Positions 24,035 to 33,006 of a stretch of 64,000 nucleotides of DNA are shown one piece after another. The notes beneath the pieces were generated by a model, which saw only the letters and a list, made by a program, of their open reading frames with translations, did no database searches and had not been told where the DNA came from. Within the stretch, counting starts at the first letter, position 1; every line of letters starts with the position of its first letter. Source of the stretch: Spirochaetales bacterium (GTDB lineage Bacteria; Spirochaetota; Spirochaetia; UBA9216); NCBI GenBank assembly GCA_016839055.1, contig JAEKNX010000011.1, positions 79,940 to 143,939 on the forward strand. Reading direction: 5' to 3'. The position numbers were made by a program, and so were the translations under genes.

Positions 24035-25501
24035 TTAATTCCCGGTCCTTTGTTTTCGTTTTATATACCATTTAATGATGCCATCGATGAACGGCGGCAT
24101 GCCGGAAGCAGTTTTTTCTGTTCCGCCTGAATCGTTTGAGCTCATAGATGACTCCATATCAATCATTTTCCCTTCAGGACCGTACATGTCAGCAAACATG
24201 TCGAGCACCTGTTTCTTTACCATTTTCTGAAACGGCAGGTGGGCAATCATCCCGTAGGTCGCGGCGCCGCCGGTCTCCGCGGCTTCCGGATGCTGCCTCA
24301 CCCATGAAACTGCTTCCCGGAGGTCTTCAAGATACTGATCTACAACAACCTCGTGTCCGGGTGTTACCATGGCGTGGAGAGCGTCCGGGCGCTGCAGGCG
24401 GTCTATATGCCAATTCTTTTTCTCCAAAAAGTCGCCGACCGCGAAGATGTTTACATCGGATGATGTTGATGTATAGGCAAAGAGGCTCGCCTGCGGATTT
24501 CCGACTATTTTCAGATCCGGGATTTCGCTTATTCCTACCTTGAGCCTGTTGGTCGTCCTTAGTGTTTTTTCGGTAAGATCGATGTAACCATCCCGGCCGA
24601 TGGCCTGAATTGCCGCCCAGGCTGCCGCATAGGCGCCTCCGGGGCGTGTTCCAAGAAGAGCAGGGGAGGCGAATACGCCGCCGGGCCAGTTTTGAAGGAC
24701 AAACATCTGGTGTTTTAGAATTTCGAGACTGCGGTAGGTAATAGTAGATGCGCCCTTTGCGGCAAAGCCGTATTTATGAGTGTCGGCGGAAATTGAGGTT
24801 ACTCCCTTTACCCTGTAGTCCCAGAGCGGAAGGTCAACATCAAGCATTTCAATAAAAGGCAGAATATAACCCCCTACGCAGGCATCGACGTGGAGCGGAA
24901 TGTTTTTTGAGACCGCTATTTCCCCAAGTTCTTCGATGGGATCGATCAGACCGTGAGGGTACTCCGGGGCTGATCCCAGGATCATTACTGTATTACGGCT
25001 AACCAGTTTCCTCACGGCCTTCACATCAACCCTGTAATCCCTGTCAAGCGGGGCGTAAAGTGCTTTTACTCCGAAGTATTCGGCTCCCTTTGCCCAGGCC
25101 ACGTGGGCTGTTTCAGGAAGAATCATCTCCGGACGTCTAATGTTTTTTTTAGCCCTGCCAAGATCCCTATAGGTTTTCACCGCAAGCAGGCAGCTTTCAG
25201 TTCCGCCGCTTGTCACAACACCGCAGACATTCTTGTCGCCATGGAGGAGGCTTGCCGTTGTCCTTATTACATCGTTCTCAAGCTGCTTCAGCCCTTTAAA
25301 AGCTGTAGGGTTTAGTCCGTTTGCAGAGAAATAACTGTTGTAGGCATCTTTAAGAAAATCGGTATGTTCTTCTCCAAGGTAGTAAACAAGGCTCCAGAGA
25401 CGGCCGGTTTTATATTCCGGATCGGCGCTGCTGAGTGTTTTTAATTCATCAAGTATATCTTCTTTTTTTCTGCCTGTATCCGGCATTCCTGTTGTCAGCA
25501 T
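24035..25501 (-). CDS. Sphingosine-1-phosphate lyase-like PLP-dependent enzyme
   Basis: This 488-residue enzyme is of the group-II decarboxylase/S1P-lyase branch. It shows the GVVTSGGTESCLLAVKTYRD phosphate-binding region (about residues 97-116), HVDACVGGYILPF with the cofactor-binding Asp, and SADTHKYGFAAKG with the PLP lysine (about 243). S1P lyases cleave phosphorylated long-chain bases to phosphoethanolamine and an aldehyde. Bacterial members may act on sphingolipids or other amino-phosphates. AGGAG precedes the ATG. It probably shares a transcript with the DUF819 gene upstream. No N-terminal membrane anchor is evident. Confidence 0.85.
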   Translation of the reverse strand: MLTTGMPDTGRKKEDILDELKTLSSADPEYKTGRLWSLVYYLGEEHTDFLKDAYNSYFSANGLNPTAFKGLKQLENDVIRTTASLLHGDKNVCGVVTSGGTESCLLAVKTYRDLGRAKKNIRRPEMILPETAHVAWAKGAEYFGVKALYAPLDRDYRVDVKAVRKLVSRNTVMILGSAPEYPHGLIDPIEELGEIAVSKNIPLHVDACVGGYILPFIEMLDVDLPLWDYRVKGVTSISADTHKYGFAAKGASTITYRSLEILKHQMFVLQNWPGGVFASPALLGTRPGGAYAAAWAAIQAIGRDGYIDLTEKTLRTTNRLKVGISEIPDLKIVGNPQASLFAYTSTSSDVNIFAVGDFLEKKNWHIDRLQRPDALHAMVTPGHEVVVDQYLEDLREAVSWVRQHPEAAETGGAATYGMIAHLPFQKMVKKQVLDMFADMYGPEGKMIDMESSMSSNDSGGTEKTASGMPPFIDGIIKWYIKRKQRTGN

Positions 25502-25523
25502 GATCAGCTCCTATAAATTCCCT

Positions 25524-26696
25524 TTAAATAAAATTCTTCAGAAAAAGGGCGATTGATATTCCAAGATAGTTGCCTGCCGCGTAACCGATAATTCCTGTTG
25601 TCAGACCTGAGAGCAGCACATCCTTGTTTTTTAAAGCGGCTGCAACAACAGGAACAAAGGGTGGAGAGCAGATAGCCGATACTGATGTGATCAGGAAGGT
25701 GTCGGTATCAATTCTGAATATTCTGCAAAACAGCGCGTGAAGGAGAAGCGAGCCGACTATTGATACACCGACATAGGTAAGAATTGTGAAATCAATGGTA
25801 ATAAGCTGCTTGAGGTCAGTCATCGATGCCACAACGAAGCAGAAGATGTAGATCACGTACATACCAAACTGAAAAGTTTTCCTGATGTTCCGTACTTTCG
25901 GGACGAAAGACAGAAGAATTGAGAAGGTTGTTATCAGGATAATGGTGAAGGCGGCAGAAAAATCCTCAGGAAAAAAACCGCTTAAAAACAGGGACAAGCC
26001 GACAACAGCGACTGACAGAAGCAGCGCGATGGCAAGACCTGTCAGTATTTTCTTTTTAAAGATGCCGCCATATGCAGTAATCGATTCCTCTTCCTCTTCA
26101 ATTTTATGGACATCGGCACCGAGGCTTTTCGGTATTCTTGTCTCGGCGTCGAAAGCCGGGAGGAATTTACCGAAGAACTTTTGGGCTACCGAAATCAGGA
26201 ACATGATATAGATCAGTGAGATAATAGTGTCATAGGTATGAAAGAGGATGTAGGTATTTCCGCTTATTCCCAGAGCTGCTTTTATTGCGGCCAGGTTCGG
26301 TGTTCCCCCGGTATAAACCCCTATGGACATTCCCGCCAGCATCCATGAATCTGGATAGGAACCCTTGAAAAAGATGAAAAGTGCCGATGCAACGGCAACA
26401 GCGGCTATAATCGCACCGAGCATAGAAAGGAGTGCCTTTCCGGCTATGCTGAACCATTTTTTTACGTTCATTGAAAATAAGAGTAGGGGAAGTGAGATGG
26501 CGACACTTGCTTCTGAGATAAATCCCAGCATGCCGGTGAATTCTTTCGGTAGAATTCCAATATTTCCAATTAGAATACCGCCGAGATAACAGAGTAGTAC
26601 CGCCCCGATTTTATTGGCGGCCGGGAATTTAATACATAAAAAGAGAATCAGCAGTGGAAATAACAGATAAAAGATTGACCATAGAATTGTTATCAT
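25524..26696 (-). CDS. DUF819-family integral membrane protein
   Basis: This 390-residue protein has about ten to eleven membrane helices. It carries SIGVYTGGTPNLAAIKAALG (about residues 124-143) and, near the end, ICSPPFVPVVAAALKNKD, both typical of DUF819. The family resembles transporters, but its substrate is unsettled. It lies between a TetR regulator (divergent) and an S1P-lyase-like gene, so it may carry a substrate or product of that enzyme. AAAGGA lies 6 nt before the start. Confidence 0.85.
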   Translation of the reverse strand: MITILWSIFYLLFPLLILFLCIKFPAANKIGAVLLCYLGGILIGNIGILPKEFTGMLGFISEASVAISLPLLLFSMNVKKWFSIAGKALLSMLGAIIAAVAVASALFIFFKGSYPDSWMLAGMSIGVYTGGTPNLAAIKAALGISGNTYILFHTYDTIISLIYIMFLISVAQKFFGKFLPAFDAETRIPKSLGADVHKIEEEEESITAYGGIFKKKILTGLAIALLLSVAVVGLSLFLSGFFPEDFSAAFTIILITTFSILLSFVPKVRNIRKTFQFGMYVIYIFCFVVASMTDLKQLITIDFTILTYVGVSIVGSLLLHALFCRIFRIDTDTFLITSVSAICSPPFVPVVAAALKNKDVLLSGLTTGIIGYAAGNYLGISIALFLKNFI

Positions 26697-26719
26697 AGGT
26701 ATTCCTTTAATTCACATTT

Positions 26720-26778
26720 GTGTAATATAATACACTGACATGATTCTCGTTGCAAGTTTTTTTTTAATAGTCTATATT
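26720..26778. promoter_or_regulatory. Divergent promoters sharing one palindromic -35 box, with a candidate TetR operator
   Basis: TTGCAA (26750-26755) is its own reverse complement. To the right, 17 bp away, is TATATT (26773-26778), 6 nt before the tetR ATG. To the left, also 17 bp away, is TATTAT on the minus strand (26732-26727) for the DUF819 gene. An inverted repeat GTGTA-N6-TACAC (26720-26735) covers the leftward -10 and is a likely repressor site. Confidence 0.65.
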
Positions 26779-26784
26779 TAGTAT

Positions 26785-27426
26785 ATGACAAAGGAAGAAC
26801 GACGTGATCGGGAAAGAGAACTCAAACGTGAAATGATTCTTGATACCGCTGAAAAACTTATATTTGCTGAAGGCTTTGAACAGATAAACTTTAACGATAT
26901 TGCTGCGGCGTCAGGTTATACAAGGCGCAGCATTTATCTATATTTCAAGGACCGGGACGATGTGTTTTATCACATTGTTCTTCGCGGGCAGAAGCTTCTA
27001 CTGGAATATCTTAAATCAGCAGAAGAAACTCATCTCTCCGGCGGTAATACAGTTGATACTTTTTGCGACGCAATTTTTAAGCTTGCGAAAGAGTACCCGG
27101 AGTATTTTGAGATGATTTTATTATATGAACTGCGAAAACACGACTACAGTATCAAATATTCGGATACTGATGATATAAAATCCGCATGCCAGAATATCTC
27201 TGTCGATTATGGAGAAATCGTCACAAAAGCCGTCGGGCGGGATATAGAAACTGGAAGGTTGAAATCCAGGCTATCCGCGGGCCAGATGATGCTTGTCTTT
27301 TGGGGACAGATTTTCGGGTTCATGCAGATAATTATCCAGCGCAGTGAAAATTTCAGTGATATTTATGGTATTGAGCGAGAGGACTTGCTCCTCGAATTTA
27401 AGAATATAATCAAGAAAATATTCTGA
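26785..27426 (+). CDS. TetR-family transcriptional regulator
   Basis: This 213-residue protein has an N-terminal TetR helix-turn-helix: ILDTAEKLIFAEGFEQINFNDIAAASGYTRRSIYLYFKDRDDVF spans residues about 18-60, with recognition helix YTRRSIYLYF. The C-terminal ligand domain is not assignable. It is divergent from the DUF819 and S1P-lyase-like genes and probably represses them and itself. Its ATG follows the -10 by 6 nt with no ribosome site, so it is predicted to be leaderless. Confidence 0.92.
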   Translation: MTKEERRDRERELKREMILDTAEKLIFAEGFEQINFNDIAAASGYTRRSIYLYFKDRDDVFYHIVLRGQKLLLEYLKSAEETHLSGGNTVDTFCDAIFKLAKEYPEYFEMILLYELRKHDYSIKYSDTDDIKSACQNISVDYGEIVTKAVGRDIETGRLKSRLSAGQMMLVFWGQIFGFMQIIIQRSENFSDIYGIEREDLLLEFKNIIKKIF

Positions 27427-27438
27427 AGAACTCAAAAT

Positions 27439-28416
27439 TCAATTTTTTTTCTCTAACTTCAGCATGAAAAGCAGGATGTGTTCCTCAATTGTCTTAGTAG
27501 GTCCGGGCGTCCGGGAGCGCTCCCTGTATACGGCATTCCTCTTCCTCTGCTTGAAGAAGCGCAGCATCTCACGGGGATCTGCTGACTGGAATGTCGAATA
27601 AAAATTATCGAGGTGAAGGATGGATTCAATATTTCCCTTATTTATTGCAGTCATACCCTTGTCGTGCATCACCTCCCTGATTTTAACAAGTTCCTCATAG
27701 GTGAGATTAAATAAAAATTCCTCAAGAGCCTGAAACACTCCCTCGTCATTCTCTGAGCTGCCGAGAAAGTCAAACCAGACCGGATCAATGTTTTTTGCCA
27801 TCTGCAGCATCTCGGTCATTCCCATCAGGGTCCCGTATATCGGAGTTAAATGTCTTCTTGATTTCCAGAGAGAACTCAGCATCGGAGCATAATCCTCTGC
27901 CGACTGCGTTAGTCTGTATTCCCATATATTCATCAGACGTATTGCAGCGGTTGTCTTAATATCCATATTCAGAGTCTTTTCCTGGATCAGCGACAGGTAA
28001 ACTTCTTCACTCATCAGGGCAAAGATATTCAGGGTAACGAGTTCTTCTATTTTTGGACTTCTTTTTTTAAGTCTGAGGATGGACTCCGCCTCATATTTGA
28101 GCATCAAGATGAAATTTACCTTGGCGATTACGTAACTTCGGCCTATTATTACCTTTGTCGGCACATACATCACCTGGTCAGAGAAGTCCATACTGCAGAT
28201 CATCTTTATAAGGGTTTCCATGGTAAAGGTTGAGTTGCCTATCCTCCTTGTGTCATAGAAAGAAGGGTAGGTTGATATTGTATCCGCGAGAATTTGGAGT
28301 GAGTTTAGGCGGTTTGTAATGTAGTCAGCCTCATCAGGTCTCTTTTTTCTTATAATATCAAGAGTAGATTGAATGAGTTCATTTTCTTCTTTAGAAAAGA
28401 CTACAATACTTGCCAT
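27439..28416 (-). CDS. Conserved-looking protein of unknown function
   Basis: This 325-residue, largely helical protein has no signal peptide or membrane helix. I recognise no domain. Features are an N-terminal ASIVVFSKEENELIQSTLD, a middle VIIGRSYVIAKVNFILMLKYEAE segment, and a basic C-terminal part (FFKQRKRNAVYRERSRTPG). It is the last gene of the cysteine desulfurase-ThiI-ACT-UPF0210 run, starting 2 nt after UPF0210, so it is co-transcribed with them. It is probably a spirochete-lineage protein (inference). Confidence 0.6.
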   Translation of the reverse strand: MASIVVFSKEENELIQSTLDIIRKKRPDEADYITNRLNSLQILADTISTYPSFYDTRRIGNSTFTMETLIKMICSMDFSDQVMYVPTKVIIGRSYVIAKVNFILMLKYEAESILRLKKRSPKIEELVTLNIFALMSEEVYLSLIQEKTLNMDIKTTAAIRLMNIWEYRLTQSAEDYAPMLSSLWKSRRHLTPIYGTLMGMTEMLQMAKNIDPVWFDFLGSSENDEGVFQALEEFLFNLTYEELVKIREVMHDKGMTAINKGNIESILHLDNFYSTFQSADPREMLRFFKQRKRNAVYRERSRTPGPTKTIEEHILLFMLKLEKKN

Positions 28417-28418
28417 TA

Positions 28419-29783
28419 TTAGTTTCTCATACTATTTATCGGTGCAGGGATGCGTCCGCCTCTATTAATAAAATCACTGTTGCCGAAATTATTAACCTTC
28501 ATCACCGGTCCGCTTCCAAGAAGGCCTCCGAATTCAACTGTGTCTCCTACGGTCATTCCGGGTACGGGAATAATTCTCACGGCGGTGGTTTTGTTGTTGA
28601 CCATGCCGATAGCCGCTTCATCGGCTATTATTCCGGAGATTGTCTCAGCACTCGTATCTCCGGGAACTGCTATCATGTCCAGGCCTACCGAGCAGACGCA
28701 TGTCATTGCTTCGAGTTTCTCGAGGGTTAAAGCCCCGCATCTAACGGCGTCTATCATGCCGGCGTCCTCACTGACCGGGATGAAAGCGCCGGAGAGCCCC
28801 CCGACATAACTTGATGCCATCGCTCCGCCTTTCTTGACAGCGTCGTTCAGCAGGGCAAGGGCGGCTGTGGTTCCCGGCGCTCCGCATTTTTCAAGCCCCA
28901 TTTCTTCGAGGATGTGAGCAACTGAGTCTCCCATTGCAGGAGTGGGGGCGAGGGACAGATCTACAATTCCGAACTGGGTATTAAGACGCCTTGAGGCCTC
29001 GCGGGCGACAAGCTCGCCTATCCGGGTTATCTTGAAGGCCGAGCGCTTTATCTGCTCTGCAACCGCGCCGAAGTCTTCTCCCGGAATTTTTTTTATCGCG
29101 CTCTGGACAACTCCCGGACCGCTTATCCCGACGTTGATCACCGATTCCGGCTCTCCGATTCCGTGAAAGGCTCCGGCCATGAAGGGATTGTCCTCCGGGA
29201 CATTCGAAAATACAACGAGCTTGGCGCATCCTATGCCGCCTGAGTCCGTCGTCAGCGCCGCAGTTTCCTTGATTATTCGGCCCATCTGGGCAACCGCGTC
29301 CATATTTATTCCCGCTCGGGTTGTCGCTATATTGACAGAGGAGCAGACCTTCAGAGTTGACGCAAGTGCTTCGGGGATGCAGCGGATTAGTTTTTCGTCT
29401 CCGAATGTATAACCCTTGTGTACGAGGGCTGAGAAGCCGCCGATGAAATCAACCCCGGTCTCGGCCGCGGCCCTGTCCAGGGTTCTGGCATATTCGACAT
29501 AATCCTCTTCATCCGATGATTCGGCAACCAGCGCAATCGGGGTAACCGATATCCTTTTGTTGATAATCGGAATACCGAATTCCGTCTCTATATCCTGAGC
29601 GGATCTCACGAGGTTTCCGGCAAGTCTTGTAATCTTGTCATATATTTTATCACGGGACTGTTTTCCGGAGAAAGAACAGCAGTCCCTGAGGGATATCCCC
29701 ATTGTAATAGTTCTGATATCGAGGTTTTCCCTGTCAATCATCTCAATTGTCTCCAGAATTTCATCTGGTCTTATCATACTCAT
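28419..29783 (-). CDS. UPF0210/DUF711 family protein
   Basis: This 454-residue protein matches UPF0210: [16 protein letters not shown] near the start, [35 protein letters not shown], and [25 protein letters not shown]. The family is related by fold to pyruvate-formate-lyase-like barrels and has no settled reaction. It is commonly encoded next to a small ACT-domain protein, exactly as seen here (11-nt gap), which supports the call. Confidence 0.9.
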   Translation of the reverse strand: MSMIRPDEILETIEMIDRENLDIRTITMGISLRDCCSFSGKQSRDKIYDKITRLAGNLVRSAQDIETEFGIPIINKRISVTPIALVAESSDEEDYVEYARTLDRAAAETGVDFIGGFSALVHKGYTFGDEKLIRCIPEALASTLKVCSSVNIATTRAGINMDAVAQMGRIIKETAALTTDSGGIGCAKLVVFSNVPEDNPFMAGAFHGIGEPESVINVGISGPGVVQSAIKKIPGEDFGAVAEQIKRSAFKITRIGELVAREASRRLNTQFGIVDLSLAPTPAMGDSVAHILEEMGLEKCGAPGTTAALALLNDAVKKGGAMASSYVGGLSGAFIPVSEDAGMIDAVRCGALTLEKLEAMTCVCSVGLDMIAVPGDTSAETISGIIADEAAIGMVNNKTTAVRIIPVPGMTVGDTVEFGGLLGSGPVMKVNNFGNSDFINRGGRIPAPINSMRN

Positions 29784-29794
29784 TCTAATTTTTC

Positions 29795-30064
29795 CTATAT
29801 CCTGTGCATCGTGTTGAAGATTTCTTCACGCTGCATCCGTACTGAGAGTCCCGCGCCTTTTCCATAATCGGAGAGAAGGGTCGACAGCTCTGAAAATGAG
29901 CAGGTCAGACTGGAGGTGTCCACCATCATAATCATAGTGAACATCTCGTCCATGACCGTTTGATTAATATCCAGGATGTTAACGTTTCTCTGCGCGAGAA
30001 TAGCTGAAAGACCGGCAATTATTCCGACCGTATCTTTTCCGATGACTGTAATGAATGATTTCAT
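29795..30064 (-). CDS. ACT-domain protein (UPF0237)
   Basis: This 89-residue protein consists of one ACT domain: [24 protein letters not shown] (split as [10 protein letters not shown] and [12 protein letters not shown]) and [23 protein letters not shown] domains bind amino acids or similar ligands and regulate partners. It overlaps thiI by 4 nt and precedes UPF0210, its usual partner. Confidence 0.9.
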   Translation of the reverse strand: MKSFITVIGKDTVGIIAGLSAILAQRNVNILDINQTVMDEMFTMIMMVDTSSLTCSFSELSTLLSDYGKGAGLSVRMQREEIFNTMHRI

Positions 30065-31236
30065 GTATAAACTCCGCTAAGATGAATTTTTTCGGCATTG
30101 TCCGCCGCTTTGATAAGCAGTTCCTCGATATCCAGTTTATCAAACTCTTCCTTCATTCTTTCAAAATCAGGGTGGGTGATTGGATGCTCGGGTGCAAAAA
30201 GAGTACAGCAGTCATCGAATGGCAGGATTGAAGTCCTGTACGCGCCTATTGCCTTAGATATATTGATTATCTCCTGCTTGTCCATTCCTATAAGCGGTCT
30301 GAAGATTGGAAGATCGGTTGCGCTTCCCGTGTATCTAATGCTCTCCGGTGTCTGGCTTGCAACCTGAGATAGCGCCTCCCCGGTTACCAGGGCAAGGTCA
30401 TTCTTTCCTTTTGCGATCCGGTCGGCAATCCTGACCATAGCGTTTCTCATCAGGAGGGTTCCGGCCTTCTCAAGTCCTTTCTCCTTAATCCTTAGCTGGG
30501 CCTCGGTAAACGGGATGATGTAAAGATTGATTCCCATAGTATACTTGGCAAGAATACCAGCCAGGTCGATTACCTTCTGTCTGGCCTCATCCGATGTATA
30601 GGGATAGGTATGAAAGTAGATGGCGTCAATCGAGAGTCCCCGTTTAGCCATCAGATATCCGGCAACAGGAGAATCTATTCCGCCTGACAGGAGCAGCATT
30701 CCGCCGCCCGCGCAGCCTACCGGGAGTCCGCCTGGTCCCTTGTCAACTCTGCCGTAGACAAAGGCTGTCTCCCTGATTTCAACATTAATTGCCCAGTCAG
30801 GATTATGCACATCAACTTTAAGGCCGGGAATCCGGTCGAGAACAGCATCGGCAACAGCGCAGCATATCTCGTAGGAACTCATGGCAAAGCCCTTGTCCGA
30901 CCTTCTCGAGTTTACCTTGAAATTCAGCCCGATTCCTTCTGCAATGTTTCGCTCTGCAAGCTTGATTGCTTCCCCGATAATGAGGTCAATGTCCTTCTCA
31001 ATACGGGAGACCTCGGAATATCCGGTAATGCCGAAGGTGTTTGACAGAACCTGCTCAACAACCCTTGATGACTCCTTGGGAGCTTCTATAAAGAATCGTC
31101 CCCTGCCGCCGAAGACGGTGCATTGAATGCCCTTCAGGCTCATTTTGATATTCTTCTTGAGTTTTTTCTCAAAAAAACTCTTGTTATTTCCTTTCAGCGC
31201 TATTTCGCCAATTTTTATCAGGTATAGTTTGTCCAA
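30061..31236 (-). CDS. thiI: tRNA 4-thiouridine synthase ThiI
   Basis: This 391-residue protein has the THUMP region (residues about 60-165) and the PP-loop ATP-pyrophosphatase motif LLSGGIDSPVAGYLMAKRG near 182-200. The length matches the short form without a rhodanese domain. Such ThiI proteins receive sulfur from a dedicated cysteine desulfurase, and one is encoded directly upstream (17-nt gap). The start is a TTG at 31236 with AGGAG about 8 nt upstream. Confidence 0.93.
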   Translation of the reverse strand: MDKLYLIKIGEIALKGNNKSFFEKKLKKNIKMSLKGIQCTVFGGRGRFFIEAPKESSRVVEQVLSNTFGITGYSEVSRIEKDIDLIIGEAIKLAERNIAEGIGLNFKVNSRRSDKGFAMSSYEICCAVADAVLDRIPGLKVDVHNPDWAINVEIRETAFVYGRVDKGPGGLPVGCAGGGMLLLSGGIDSPVAGYLMAKRGLSIDAIYFHTYPYTSDEARQKVIDLAGILAKYTMGINLYIIPFTEAQLRIKEKGLEKAGTLLMRNAMVRIADRIAKGKNDLALVTGEALSQVASQTPESIRYTGSATDLPIFRPLIGMDKQEIINISKAIGAYRTSILPFDDCCTLFAPEHPITHPDFERMKEEFDKLDIEELLIKAADNAEKIHLSGVYT

Positions 31237-31253
31237 AAAAATACTCCTGTATT

Positions 31254-32426
31254 TTACCTCTTGAGGCTATTAATAAGTATAGTGGATTCTTTTTCCAAAG
31301 TATCGCAGAATCGATGAATTTCTTCCATATCTGTTTTCGGGCCGGTGGATATTCTTACGGCCGAGAATGATTCATGGGTCTTTATTCCAATTGCATCCAT
31401 AATCCTGGATTTTTTCTTCTTTCCTGTGGCACAGGCTGAACCGGTGCCGATTTCAAATCCCCTGTCGCTCATGACCCGGACCAGGATCTCACCAGGTACT
31501 GGAGGCAGACTTGCCAGGAGAATGTAGGGTGAAAACATTATAGGATTAAGAAGCTCTTCGGTGCTGCAGCGGGGAATGAATAATGATCCCTTTATTTTCG
31601 AGATTCTGTCAATAAGTATTTTTTTCAGCCCGAGCGCGTGATTTATATTATCATCAATAGCCGCAGTATTCGCTGCAGCGGCGAGGGCCGTTCCTATCAT
31701 CCCGAAAGTGTTCTCGGTGCCGTGTCGAAGGCCGCCTTCCTGACCGCCTCCGGCATAAAGCATCTCTAAGGGTTTTTTCAGGTAGAGAAGGCCGCAGCCG
31801 CGCGGGCCCTGAAACTTATGGCTGCTTATTGAGGCGGAGTGAACCGGCAGGGCGCCCAGATTTAGCGGAATTTTACCTGCAGCCTGAACCGCGTCTATAT
31901 GAAAATGGATGTTCTGTCCCGCCGCACTTTTTTGGATGAGTTTTCCAATTTCATTTACAGGCTGAATAGCACCGGTTTCATTGTTCACCATTATCAGAAG
32001 AACCATCCTGGTTTCCTCATCAATCATCGATGCCATTTTCTCAGGGTCAACTATGCTGCTGGGTTCCGGATTTACAATTCTGACTTTCCAGCCGAACTTT
32101 TCGAGCGAAGCCGCGGGCTCGTATATCGAAGGATGTTCGATGCCGGAGATTATTATATTTCCCTTCCTCTTTTTTTTTAGAAGAGAGAAAACCACCATAT
32201 TGTTGGATTCGGTGCCTCCGGATGTGAATATGAGCTGCCTGGGGTCAGTGCCGAAACATCCGGCTAATATCTTCCGCTGTTGTCCTACAATGGCGGAAGC
32301 CTCTCTGCCGCTTTTATGGGGAGAAGAAGGGTTCGCAAACGACTTTAGTGATGACTCGAGCGCCTCATTTAAAAGTTTCTGATCGGGGAGGGCTGTTGCT
32401 GCCCAGTCAAGATAAATATGCTCCAT
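31254..32426 (-). CDS. Cysteine desulfurase (NifS/IscS family)
   Basis: This 390-residue PLP enzyme starts EHIYLDWAATALPDQ. It has the PLP-binding lysine in SISSHKFQGPRGCGLLY (about K203) and the catalytic cysteine loop GTGSACATGKKKKS (about C331). It moves sulfur from cysteine to a protein persulfide. Because thiI follows, it is probably the NifZ-like sulfur donor for 4-thiouridine, although Fe-S assembly cannot be excluded. Confidence 0.9.
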   Translation of the reverse strand: MEHIYLDWAATALPDQKLLNEALESSLKSFANPSSPHKSGREASAIVGQQRKILAGCFGTDPRQLIFTSGGTESNNMVVFSLLKKKRKGNIIISGIEHPSIYEPAASLEKFGWKVRIVNPEPSSIVDPEKMASMIDEETRMVLLIMVNNETGAIQPVNEIGKLIQKSAAGQNIHFHIDAVQAAGKIPLNLGALPVHSASISSHKFQGPRGCGLLYLKKPLEMLYAGGGQEGGLRHGTENTFGMIGTALAAAANTAAIDDNINHALGLKKILIDRISKIKGSLFIPRCSTEELLNPIMFSPYILLASLPPVPGEILVRVMSDRGFEIGTGSACATGKKKKSRIMDAIGIKTHESFSAVRISTGPKTDMEEIHRFCDTLEKESTILINSLKR

Positions 32427-32435
32427 AGTCCCGAG

Positions 32436-32464
32436 ATAATATGCGTGATGAGCGATTTTTTCAA
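32436..32464 (-). promoter_or_regulatory. Promoter of the cysteine desulfurase-thiI operon
   Basis: On the minus strand TTGAAA (32464-32459), a 17-bp spacer and TATTAT (32441-32436) lie 9 nt before the ATG at 32426. The predicted leader is 0-3 nt and there is no ribosome site. Confidence 0.65.
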
Positions 32465-32557
32465 GAGGGGGGGCAGCGGTTAAGCTGTTCTCTGCCGAAT
32501 ATCGATGGTGGTACGTCCAGAATAGCTGGAATTATAAAAAAAACTATATAGCAATAC

Positions 32558-32586
32558 TTGATAAAAAAAATAAAAGCGTGTATTCT
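32558..32586 (+). promoter_or_regulatory. Leaderless-type promoter of the ArsR-family gene
   Basis: TTGATA (32558-32563), a 17-bp spacer and TATTCT (32581-32586) lie 7 nt before the ATG at 32594. The TTG of the -35 box is also an in-frame TTG codon that could be mistaken for the start. Confidence 0.65.
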
Positions 32587-32593
32587 CTCTTTC

Positions 32594-32917
32594 ATGGAAA
32601 AAGAACATTGTGCAGATGGTGATATTAAAATTTTAGCCGAAAAACTGAAGGTGTGCGGACATCCCGTACGTCTTAAGATATTGTGTCTAATCGAGAAGCA
32701 GGATTCCTGCGTAACCGAATTATGGCAGTGTCTTGATCAATCCCAGCCTGTAATATCGCAGCATCTTGCGGTGCTCAAGGAAAAGGAAATAGTCGAATCT
32801 GACGTTCAGGGCAACCGGAGAATTTACTCAATATCCGATCCCTTTATCAAGAATATGGTTCAGTCCTTTCCTTTTCTTCAGCAGATGGGAGCCGGCTCGC
32901 AGTCTGTCCGGGCATAG
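32594..32917 (+). CDS. ArsR-family transcriptional regulator
   Basis: This protein of about 107 residues has the winged helix-turn-helix of ArsR/SmtB: KVCGHPVRLKILCLIEKQD, then VTELWQCLDQSQPVISQHLAVLKEKEIV and QGNRRIYSIS, the wing. Several cysteines near the first helices (VC, DSC, WQC) could bind a metal or sense redox state. It starts at 32594 because the upstream TTG at 32558 lies in the -35 box. It is divergent from the cysteine desulfurase operon; control of that operon is possible but unproven. Confidence 0.88.
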   Translation: MEKEHCADGDIKILAEKLKVCGHPVRLKILCLIEKQDSCVTELWQCLDQSQPVISQHLAVLKEKEIVESDVQGNRRIYSISDPFIKNMVQSFPFLQQMGAGSQSVRA

Positions 32918-32940
32918 ACTCTCAGTATTTTCTCTAAATA

Positions 32941-32987
32941 AAAAAACCGACGGCAAATGAAAGATTCATTCGGCCGTCGGTTTTTTT
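32941..32987. terminator. Bidirectional terminator
   Basis: A stem CCGACGGC / GCCGTCGG is flanked by A6 on the left and T7 on the right. It can therefore stop both the ArsR transcript and the convergent SLBB transcript. Confidence 0.85.
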
Positions 32988-33006
32988 ATGCTGTTATTCG
33001 TCAGTC

